Shown here one piece after another: positions 1-5,681 of a DNA stretch of 11,104 bases. The notes below the pieces were generated by a model. It searched no databases. It was not told the origin of the DNA and was given only the letters and a program-made list of their open reading frames with translations. Origin of the DNA: an uncultured Clostridium sp. (GTDB lineage Bacteria > Bacillota > Clostridia > Christensenellales > Pumilibacteraceae); NCBI GenBank assembly GCA_900555125.1, contig USKH01000021.1, positions 1 through 11,104 on the forward strand, given 5' to 3'. Numbering within the stretch: position 1 is the first letter of the stretch; the number at the start of each line of letters is the position of its first letter. The position numbers and the translations under genes are program-made.

Positions 1-1
1 G

Positions 2-199
2 GGTAAAGTTTACGTTTTGTCAACGTCGCTGTGGGCAAAATTAATATTTTCGTTTGTAGAGTATTGTATGCCCGCCGTTGTATTTATAGCCGCAAATATA
101 AAATACGCAAAGAAAAATAAAAGCCCGGGCGAAAAATCGGACGCCGGGCGTGACTATTGCGGCGCCGGCGAAGGAGAAAAGAGCGATGAGCCTGGATAA
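2..199 (+). CDS. C-terminal end of a GerAB-type spore germination permease (partial)
   Basis: The gene enters from the left edge and stops at TAA 197-199. About 65 residues are visible: one hydrophobic segment (roughly residues 10-34, LWAKLIFSFVEYC then MPAVVFIAANI) followed by a basic, then acidic and glycine-rich cytoplasm-like tail of about 30 residues starting KYAKKNK. GerAB proteins are APC-superfamily multi-pass permeases that form the membrane subunit of nutrient germinant receptors and end with a transmembrane helix and a short charged tail, which fits. The main support is context: the next gene is a Ger(x)C family member, and gerB and gerC are normally adjacent in gerA-type operons. 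The two reading frames overlap by 14 bases (186-199), implying translational coupling. The fragment is too short to exclude another membrane protein. Confidence 0.6.
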   Translation, partial: GKVYVLSTSLWAKLIFSFVEYCMPAVVFIAANIKYAKKNKSPGEKSDAGRDYCGAGEGEKSDEPG

Positions 200-1409
200 A
201 AATAAACTTAAAAGTAAAAAACTCAGAAATAAAATTGTCGCATGCTGCGTGGCTGTGCTTGCGCTTGTCATGACAATGACTCCGGGAGCGGACGGCGACG
301 GAGATATTACCGAAAAACTTATTGCGGTAGCAATGGCAATAGACTACGACCAAGGCATGCTGAAAACCACGGTTTCCGCCGCACTTCCAAAGCCTGGTAG
401 CAGCGAAGGAGGTTCGGTCGTAAGCGTTCCGATTTCCGGCAGCGGGCAAAGCGTAGCCGCATGCATGTCCGATATAGAGAGAAAGACGGGCAAAAGTTTG
501 GAAACCGGCTTGTGCGGAGTGGTAATTGCCGGCGACGAGCTTGCAAAACAGGGAGTAAACGTCGTCTTGTCGGTGCTTTTATCGTCCGGGACGGTAAGCC
601 CGGGCGCTTATTTCGCGCTTGCCGACGACGGTGACGGATGTGAGATACTAAAAGACGCCGCTTCTATGAATTTCGATTCGGCAACCATTCTCACCGAGCT
701 TATGAACGGGGCTACCAGAAACACGGGAGCAAAACCGGTAACTCTTCTTCAGTTTGTGTCCGACAGCTCCGCAAAAGCCAAAAGTGCCACGGCACCGCTC
801 ATTAAGATGAAAAAGTCCCATGGCGGAACAGGCGGCGGAGAGGAAGATTCGTCCGGCGGCGCAGAACAAAAATCCGAGCCGTGTTCGATAAACCGCAACG
901 CTTTGTTTTTATCCGGAAAATTGGTGGGAAAACTCAGCCGCGAGGCGTCGCTCGGGCTTTCGTATTACGACTCCCATACAAAAAAAGGATGGCTCGTTTG
1001 CCCGAATTTTATAATCGGCAACGAGGACGTCGGAACGCTGTCGGGCGAAATAAGCAAAGTGTCGCTTACAAACAAGACGTTTTTTTCGGACGGCGTGCCG
1101 CATTCGCTCTTAACGGCGAAAATAACGCTGAAAGCTGCCGATCGCGAGCGCGTAAACGAAGTTGCCATGCGCAAAAGTCTTTCTCCCGATCAAATAAATA
1201 CGGCTTATAAAAGCAATTTCGAAAGGTGCGTTAAAAAAGCAATAGAAAAAACGCTGTCGGAAAGTGTTGCGTTCGGTTGCGATGTGTTTGAAACCGAGCA
1301 GAAATTGTACCGTTTCCATACCAAAGAGTATAAGCAATTCGTTTCTTCTGGAGGCAAAGTGCTTGACGAATGCAAATTCGAGGTGAGCACGGAAATAACC
1401 GTTTCGTAG
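186..1409 (+). CDS. Ger(x)C (GerAC-like) spore germination protein
   Basis: The product is 407 residues, close to the usual 370-400 of the family. I chose ATG 186 because AGGAG lies at 172-176, nine bases upstream; an in-frame GTG at 150 has no such site. Residues 1-16 are basic and about 17-32 are hydrophobic. The family's start of the mature region follows (EKLIAVAMAIDYDQG, near 43-57, like the typical VxxxGIDxD). The first domain includes the SGSGQSVAACMSDIERKTGK stretch near 84-103 and the ELAKQGV motif. A Gly/Ser/Glu-rich linker at about 211-232 leads to the second and third domains. The C-terminus has the family pattern of a long helix (FERCVKKAIEKTL), then CDVFETEQKLYRFH and a closing strand. 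GerC proteins are normally lipoproteins on the outer face of the spore inner membrane acting with GerA and GerB. This one has no lipobox cysteine after its hydrophobic segment (IVACC lies before it), so it may be held by an uncleaved anchor. Confidence 0.8.
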   Translation: MSLDKNKLKSKKLRNKIVACCVAVLALVMTMTPGADGDGDITEKLIAVAMAIDYDQGMLKTTVSAALPKPGSSEGGSVVSVPISGSGQSVAACMSDIERKTGKSLETGLCGVVIAGDELAKQGVNVVLSVLLSSGTVSPGAYFALADDGDGCEILKDAASMNFDSATILTELMNGATRNTGAKPVTLLQFVSDSSAKAKSATAPLIKMKKSHGGTGGGEEDSSGGAEQKSEPCSINRNALFLSGKLVGKLSREASLGLSYYDSHTKKGWLVCPNFIIGNEDVGTLSGEISKVSLTNKTFFSDGVPHSLLTAKITLKAADRERVNEVAMRKSLSPDQINTAYKSNFERCVKKAIEKTLSESVAFGCDVFETEQKLYRFHTKEYKQFVSSGGKVLDECKFEVSTEITVS

Positions 1410-1418
1410 ACAAGCACG

Positions 1419-1479
1419 AAAACTTGTTTTGCGTCATAAATATCGTTATGGAAAAAATTCAAAGCAAAAAACAAGTTTT
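1419..1479 (+). promoter_or_regulatory. Inverted repeat bracketing the dapA start codon
   Basis: AAAACTTGTTTT (1419-1430) is the exact reverse complement of AAAACAAGTTTT (1468-1479). Allowing two-base bulges, the arms extend to CG...GC on either side, so the transcript could fold with the dapA ATG (1448) in the loop. The 5' arm could instead pair locally: ACAAG 1410-1414 with CTTGT 1423-1427. No ribosome binding site is visible just before the ATG. Whether the structure forms or matters is unknown; the arms are AT-rich and could be fortuitous. Confidence 0.3.
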
Positions 1480-2371
1480 TTCGGGCGCGGCAACCGCACT
1501 TATTACGCCTTTCGATAAAAATCGCGAAGTGGACTACGAAGCGTTTGAGCGCATTGTCGAAAAGCAGAAAAGGGCGCATGTGTCTGCGGTGGTCGTAAAC
1601 GGAACCACCGGTGAGGCAAGTTGCCTTACTTTTGAGGAGAGAATTAAAAACGTCGCCTTCGTAGCGGAAAAAGCGGGCGGCGTTTTTCCCGTAATAGCCG
1701 GCACGGGAACCAACTGCACTACGCAAACCATTGAATATACGATAGCTGCGGCACATGCCGGTGCCGATGCGGTGCTTGTAGTGTTGCCGTATTACAACAA
1801 TCCCGGCGAAGACGGAATAATCGCTCATTTCTATGCGGTTGCGGACGCCTCGCCGGCGCCTGTGATAGCTTATGACGTTCCTTCCCGAACAGGAATGTCG
1901 CTTACCGTTTCCGCGGCGAAAAAGCTTTCGCTTCACCCCAATATCGCAGGGTTGAAAGAAGCGGATTGCTCGATGAATAAAGTCATGGCAATCGCGGCTG
2001 CCTGCGGCAACGCACTTCCTGTATATTCGGGCTGCGACGGCGTGATAACTCCGCTTCTTGCAATAGGAGGAAGAGGGGTTGTTTCCGTTCTCGGCAATCT
2101 GTTTCCGAACATCACGCGCGTAATATGCGACGCGTATTTTCTCGGTGATTGCGAAAAAAGCGCGCGTTTGCAACTGCTTGTGCGCCCGCTTGTGGGGGAA
2201 TTGTTTGCTTTTGTCAGTCCGTCGCCGGTTAAAGCGGCAATGGCGCATGCCGGTATTATTGAAAATGTATTGAGATTACCTCTCACGCCGATTGAAGGTG
2301 CCGATTGCGAAGTCCTGTTCGATATGTGCGACAAACTGTTTGCGGAGGAAGAAAAATGCGCGCTGCTATAG
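1448..2371 (+). CDS. dapA: 4-hydroxy-tetrahydrodipicolinate synthase (DapA)
   Basis: This cytosolic enzyme condenses pyruvate with L-aspartate-4-semialdehyde, the first committed step to diaminopimelate and lysine and also the source of spore dipicolinate. The 307-residue product is a complete (beta/alpha)8 barrel of the NAL/DHDPS family. Visible landmarks are SGAATALITPF (12-22), the GTTGE active-site loop (52-56), PYYNNP (114-119) with the relay tyrosine, YDVPSRTG (142-149) with the catalytic Tyr142 and Arg147, the Schiff-base Lys170 in GLKEAD, and SPSPVKAA (257-264). The start is the weak point: ATG 1448 matches the family N-terminus but has no Shine-Dalgarno sequence. An upstream in-frame ATG at 1370 lies inside gerAC, has GGAGG about 15 bases away, and would add 26 unfamiliar residues. 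The gene begins 38 bases after gerAC with no terminator between them, and overlaps dapB by 16 bases. Confidence 0.95.
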   Translation: MEKIQSKKQVFSGAATALITPFDKNREVDYEAFERIVEKQKRAHVSAVVVNGTTGEASCLTFEERIKNVAFVAEKAGGVFPVIAGTGTNCTTQTIEYTIAAAHAGADAVLVVLPYYNNPGEDGIIAHFYAVADASPAPVIAYDVPSRTGMSLTVSAAKKLSLHPNIAGLKEADCSMNKVMAIAAACGNALPVYSGCDGVITPLLAIGGRGVVSVLGNLFPNITRVICDAYFLGDCEKSARLQLLVRPLVGELFAFVSPSPVKAAMAHAGIIENVLRLPLTPIEGADCEVLFDMCDKLFAEEEKCALL

Positions 2372-3009
2372 TGGGAATAAGCGGAAAATTAGGACGCGAA
2401 ATTGCCGCGCTCGACAAACTCGACGACTTTTTTGTTGTTGCGGGTTTTGACGAGAATAATCGTATCGAACGGGAAAAAACCGCCGATTTCGACGTGATTA
2501 TCGAATTTGCATGCGCCTGCGCCACCGAGCAAACGTTGCGTTTTGCCCGAAAACACGCCGTTCCCGTAGTTATCGGAACTACGGGGCATGACGAAGAGCA
2601 GCGAAGAAAAATAAAAAATGCGGCAAAAAGCATTCCCGTTTTGTGCGCGGCAAATTTTTCGCTTGGCGCGTACGCGCTTGAAAAAGCGGCTCAAACCGCA
2701 AAAAATATTTTAAAAAACGCCGAAATAACCATAGTCGAAACGCACCGAAAGGGTAAACTCGATTGCCCGGGCGGAACGGCGAAAGAGCTTGCTCTGTCGG
2801 TGGGCGGAGCGGAAATATTTTCGGTTCGACGCGGCGACTGCGCGGGCAGGCACGAGCTTGTTTTCGATTGTAAAAACCAGACTCTTACGCTTTGTCACGA
2901 AGTTTTTTCCCGTCGGGCTTTTGCGGAGGGCGCGATTTTTGCCGCAAAAAAGATAGTGTCGCTTCCCGCGGGGTTATATGACGCGGACGACGTATTCGGA
3001 GAAAAATAA
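2356..3009 (+). CDS. dapB: 4-hydroxy-tetrahydrodipicolinate reductase (DapB)
   Basis: DapB reduces the DapA product with NAD(P)H to tetrahydrodipicolinate, the substrate of DapL downstream. ATG 2356 is supported by GGAGG at 2344-2348, seven bases away, within the end of dapA. The N-terminal Rossmann fold carries GISGKLG (7-13); VVIGTTGHDEEQ (71-82) is the family's GTTG signature and AANFSLGA (98-105) the following strand. The catalytic segment reads ETHRKGKLDCPGGTA (128-142). Compared with the usual E-x-H-H-x-x-K-x-D-x-P-S-G-T-A, the first histidine (130) and the lysine (134) are kept, but the second histidine is Arg131 and the serine is Gly139. The C-terminus has SVRRGDCAGRHELVF and the SRRAFAEGA signature. 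At 217 residues it is shorter than the usual 240-270, apparently through trimmed loops rather than loss of an end. The TAA overlaps the next ATG by one base. Confidence 0.93.
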   Translation: MRAAIVGISGKLGREIAALDKLDDFFVVAGFDENNRIEREKTADFDVIIEFACACATEQTLRFARKHAVPVVIGTTGHDEEQRRKIKNAAKSIPVLCAANFSLGAYALEKAAQTAKNILKNAEITIVETHRKGKLDCPGGTAKELALSVGGAEIFSVRRGDCAGRHELVFDCKNQTLTLCHEVFSRRAFAEGAIFAAKKIVSLPAGLYDADDVFGEK

Positions 3010-3764
3010 TGAACTTGAAATTTACTAAAATGCAGGCGTGCGGCAACGATTACGTTTATGTCGATTGCACGAATTTTTCGCTTGTCGATGCGTCCGCAGT
3101 AGCAAAAAAATTATCGCCGCGCCGCTATTCGGTGGGTTCGGACGGGCTGGTGGTTATAAAATCGTCCCGAAAAACCGACGTTTGCATGGAAATTTACAAC
3201 GCCGACGGCAGCCGTGCCGAGCTTTGCGGAAACGCGCTGCGCTGCGTTGCGAAATATTGTTTCGAGCGTAAAAAATTTTCGGGCAATATAATCGGAATAG
3301 AAACCGACTGCGGTGAAAAAATTGTCGAAAAGATTGTACGCGACAAAAAAACGTACTATTCGGCAAAAATCGGGCAAGCGAAATTTGCAAATGACCGCGA
3401 CGGAAAAACCATCGTGTCGCTCGGTAATCCGCACAGAACGGAAAAGACGGACGACGTGCGCTCATCCGACTTTTTTTCGTTGAAAAATTTTCGTCCCGAT
3501 TTACATAATACCGAGATTTTTTCGGTAACGGGCAAAAATTCGGCTTTGGCGCGCGTATTCGAGCGGGGCAGCGGCGAAACGTTGTCGTGCGGCAGCGGAG
3601 CGTGCGCAATAGCCGCATTCGGAGTTTATAGCGGGTATTTCTCGCTTGGCGAAATTACGGTAAAATATCCCGGCGGAACGCTTTACGTGAACGTGGACAA
3701 AAATTATTTATGCACGCTGACGGGAGAGGCGAATTTTGTTTTCGACGGCGAGGTAAGGCTGTGA
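3009..3764 (+). CDS. dapF: Diaminopimelate epimerase (DapF)
   Basis: DapF interconverts LL- and meso-diaminopimelate without a cofactor, using two cysteines as acid and base. Both are present: Cys73 in AELCGNALRC and Cys194 in LSCGSGACA. Other signatures are MQACGNDYVYVD (8-19), VGSDGL (42-47), YNADGSRAE (63-71), LGNPH (138-142) and VFERGSGETLSCG (183-195). The protein is 251 residues against about 275 for typical DapF, with no break in the motifs. The start ATG overlaps the dapB stop (TAATG) and GGAG at 2998-3001 is seven bases upstream. The stop overlaps the dapL GTG by four bases. Its position directly before dapL fits the pathway, because DapL makes LL-diaminopimelate, which DapF must convert to the meso form for peptidoglycan. 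Confidence 0.95.
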   Translation: MNLKFTKMQACGNDYVYVDCTNFSLVDASAVAKKLSPRRYSVGSDGLVVIKSSRKTDVCMEIYNADGSRAELCGNALRCVAKYCFERKKFSGNIIGIETDCGEKIVEKIVRDKKTYYSAKIGQAKFANDRDGKTIVSLGNPHRTEKTDDVRSSDFFSLKNFRPDLHNTEIFSVTGKNSALARVFERGSGETLSCGSGACAIAAFGVYSGYFSLGEITVKYPGGTLYVNVDKNYLCTLTGEANFVFDGEVRL

Positions 3765-4957
3765 AAAGTATAAAAATCAATAATTGCGTTTCAAAAATGC
3801 GCGAAAATTACATATTTGTTCAGATAGAGAAGAAAAAAGCCGAATATGCGGCCGCTCACCCCGAAAATAAGCTTATAGATCTCGGAATAGGCGACGTAAG
3901 CGGACCGCTGCCGGCTGCCGCCGTACGTGCGCTCGTAATCGCATGCAAGGCTCAGGGCAATTGCAAAACTTTCAGAGGATACGGACCGGAAAGCGGGTAC
4001 GAGTTTTGCAAAAGCGCAATTGCGGACTACTACAAACGCTTGTCGGGAGCGGATATAAAACAAAGCGAAATATTTGTAGGCGACGGAGCCAAGAGTGCTA
4101 TTATGCGTCTTTTTGCCGCGGTCGATTGTGAAATAGTAGTATTTTCGCCCGCATATCCTGCGTATGAGGAGTGCGCTTTAAGTCTTAATAAGAAAGTGAA
4201 AAAAATAGAAAGAAGCGCCTTAGACGGTTTTATTCCGCTCCCGTACGGTTTGACGAACAAACCCCGCCTTATAGTTTTGTGTTCGCCCGATAATCCGACC
4301 GGCACGGCAATAGGAAGGGACATAATGGCCGAGTGGCTTTCTTTCTGTAAAAAAAGCGGATCGGTAATTATGTTTGACTCGGCGTACGAACGCTTTTGTT
4401 TTTCGCCGGATAAAGTGCGCTCGGTATACGAAACGGAGGGCATGCGCGATTATGCCGTGGAAATAGGCAGCCTTAGTAAGTCGGCGTGTTTTACGGGACT
4501 CAGGGCGGGATGGACTATTATCCCCGAAACTGTTGCCGGAGGGCGGCTTAAAAAGACGTATGAACGAATGCTGTCATGCGGTTACAACGGGCTTGCCTAC
4601 GTTGTGCAGCAAGCGTGCGCCGCGGCTTTATCCGAAGATGGCGAGCGCGAGAGCGCGGCGTTTGCGGGTAAAATTATCGCTGCTGCGGAAAAGCTTGCCG
4701 GTCCGCTCGAAACATTCGGTTTCAAGGTGTTCGGCGGCGCGTATTCGCCCTATCTGTGGGTGCAAAAACCCGATTTTATGAAAAAAATCGACGCATTTGA
4801 TTTTTTTCTCGATCGGTTGGGCATATTGATAACTCCCGGTTCGGGATTCGGCGAAAGAAGCGAAGACTTTTTTCGTTTGTCGGCGCTGGGTGGCGAAGAA
4901 AAAGCGGAGGAGGCGGCAAAGCGGATAAAAGATTATTTCGTGCAGGCAAAACTTTGA
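3761..4957 (+). CDS. dapL: LL-diaminopimelate aminotransferase (DapL)
   Basis: DapL is a PLP-dependent class I/II aminotransferase that converts tetrahydrodipicolinate plus glutamate directly to LL-diaminopimelate, bypassing the succinylase or acetylase routes (DapD/C/E). The 398-residue product has the DapL-specific signatures LGIGDVSGPLP (41-51) and TFRGYGPESGY (70-80), plus fold-type I residues: DNPTG (177-181), the ring-binding Asp206 in FDSAYE, the PLP lysine Lys240 in SLSKSACFTG, and the carboxylate-binding Arg372 in FRLSALGG. GGAYSPYLWVQKP (325-337) corresponds to the family's GGxNAPYxW. The start is GTG 3761, overlapping the dapF stop as GTGA, with GAGG at 3750-3753; it gives the expected N-terminal length, whereas the next ATG (3797) would remove residues typical of the family. 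The stop codon TGA lies inside the -35 box of the next promoter. Confidence 0.93.
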   Translation: MKSIKINNCVSKMRENYIFVQIEKKKAEYAAAHPENKLIDLGIGDVSGPLPAAAVRALVIACKAQGNCKTFRGYGPESGYEFCKSAIADYYKRLSGADIKQSEIFVGDGAKSAIMRLFAAVDCEIVVFSPAYPAYEECALSLNKKVKKIERSALDGFIPLPYGLTNKPRLIVLCSPDNPTGTAIGRDIMAEWLSFCKKSGSVIMFDSAYERFCFSPDKVRSVYETEGMRDYAVEIGSLSKSACFTGLRAGWTIIPETVAGGRLKKTYERMLSCGYNGLAYVVQQACAAALSEDGERESAAFAGKIIAAAEKLAGPLETFGFKVFGGAYSPYLWVQKPDFMKKIDAFDFFLDRLGILITPGSGFGERSEDFFRLSALGGEEKAEEAAKRIKDYFVQAKL

Positions 4958-4969
4958 CTTTTTGTCTGC
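4942..4969. promoter_or_regulatory. Inverted repeat centred on the -35 box (candidate operator)
   Basis: GCAGGCAAAA (4942-4951) pairs with TTTTGTCTGC (4960-4969), ten positions with a single G.U, around an eight-base centre. The centre contains the dapL stop and the -35 box at 4954-4959. There is no T-run after the second arm, so this does not look like a standard intrinsic terminator for the dap operon. It could be a repressor site, or the arms could act as an RNA hairpin at the end of the dap transcript. Confidence 0.4.
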
Positions 4970-4982
4970 CCGGTGATATAAT
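4954..4982 (+). promoter_or_regulatory. Sigma-70/sigma-A-type promoter for the acetyltransferase gene
   Basis: TTGACT (4954-4959) and TATAAT (4977-4982) are separated by 17 bases, which is near-consensus spacing and sequence. Transcription would start near 4989 and give a leader of about 40 bases. The -35 box overlaps the stop codon of dapL. The promoter should make the following two genes independent of the dap operon. Confidence 0.85.
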
Positions 4983-4996
4983 GTTATAAGAAACGT

Positions 4997-5015
4997 GCGC
5001 GAATTCTTTTCGCGC
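4997..5015 (+). promoter_or_regulatory. Leader hairpin next to the acetyltransferase ribosome binding site
   Basis: GCGCGAA (4997-5003) and TTCGCGC (5009-5015) form a perfect seven-pair stem with a five-base loop in the predicted leader. The GGAGG ribosome binding site (5016-5020) follows the stem with no gap. It may stabilise the 5' end of the message or tune ribosome access. It is not a terminator, as no T-run follows. Confidence 0.5.
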
Positions 5016-5029
5016 GGAGGAAATTAAAC

Positions 5030-5638
5030 GTGAACAACAGAGAAAGAATGTATAAAGGGCTTGTCTACGATCCGACGGCAGGAGATATAATGTCCGACCA
5101 GAGAAAATACAATGAAATACTTTACGATTACAACGCAACTCGTCCGTCCGAAGCCGAAAAACGCCATGAGATTCTTAAAAAGTTACTCGGTTCTATGGGT
5201 AAAAACACATATATAGAGCCTCCGCTGCACGCAAATTGGGGCTGCCACACGCATGTGGGCGATAACTTTTATTCCAACTTTAATCTCACGCTTGTGGACG
5301 ACGCGGATATAATTATAGGCGACAACGTAATGTGCGCGCCCAACGTGGTCATCGCAACGGCAGGTCACCCCATACTTCCTGCCCTTCGCGTTAAGGCAAT
5401 GCAGTATAACATTCCGGTACGTATCGGTAACAACGTATGGATAGGAGCAGGAGCGGTTATTCTGCCCGGCGTAGAGATAGGCGACAACACGGTAATAGGA
5501 GCGGGCAGCATAGTAACGCGCGATATTCCCGCCAACTGCGTAGCGTACGGCAATCCGTGCAAGGTTGTCCGTCCCATTTCCGATCACGACAAGAAATACT
5601 ATTTCCGTGGCCGTGAAATAGATTTCGACGTGGAATAA
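5030..5638 (+). CDS. Maltose/galactoside-type O-acetyltransferase (LbH, Maa/LacA family)
   Basis: The 202-residue product is a full-length hexapeptide-repeat acetyltransferase that moves acetyl groups from acetyl-CoA to a sugar hydroxyl, probably in the cytosol as a trimer. The N-terminal helical Mac domain is clear (ERMYKGLVYDP 5-15, YNATRPSE 34-41), then YIEPPLHANWG (61-71). The catalytic histidine is His113 in ATAGHPI. The left-handed helix coils run from about residue 130 to 165 (IGNNVWIGAGAVILPG, IGDNTVIGAGSIV), with the closing YGNPCKVVRP. The start is GTG 5030, nine bases after a perfect GGAGG. An ATG at 5048 also exists but has no comparable site. The natural acceptor cannot be read from sequence; family members accept glucose, maltose, galactosides or related sugars. 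It has its own promoter and is followed after 43 bases by the flavoprotein gene. Confidence 0.9.
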   Translation: MNNRERMYKGLVYDPTAGDIMSDQRKYNEILYDYNATRPSEAEKRHEILKKLLGSMGKNTYIEPPLHANWGCHTHVGDNFYSNFNLTLVDDADIIIGDNVMCAPNVVIATAGHPILPALRVKAMQYNIPVRIGNNVWIGAGAVILPGVEIGDNTVIGAGSIVTRDIPANCVAYGNPCKVVRPISDHDKKYYFRGREIDFDVE

Positions 5639-5651
5639 AAGATAATTTAAA

Positions 5652-5666
5652 CGAAAAATCTTTTCG
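5652..5666 (+). other. Small hairpin between the acetyltransferase and flavoprotein genes
   Basis: CGAAAA (5652-5657) and TTTTCG (5661-5666) form a six-pair stem with a three-base loop in the 43-base gap. It is AT-rich, lacks a following T-run, and probably does not stop transcription, so the two genes are likely cotranscribed. Confidence 0.25.
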
Positions 5667-5681
5667 GCACAGGAGAAAAAC

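Noticed and set aside
1410..1447. Lysine riboswitch or T-box before dapA
   Set aside because: The gap is only 38 bases, far too short for either element, and no conserved core is present.
1205..2248. Long open frame on the minus strand opposite dapA
   Set aside because: It lies antisense to a clear dapA and the end of gerAC, has a Cys/Arg/His-rich low-plausibility composition and no ribosome binding site, so it is a mirror of codon bias.
3471..3477. T7 runs (also at 1080-1086) as possible phase-variation switches
   Set aside because: They encode ordinary Phe codons in full-length biosynthetic or germination genes, and such runs are frequent here because TTT and AAA codons are favoured.
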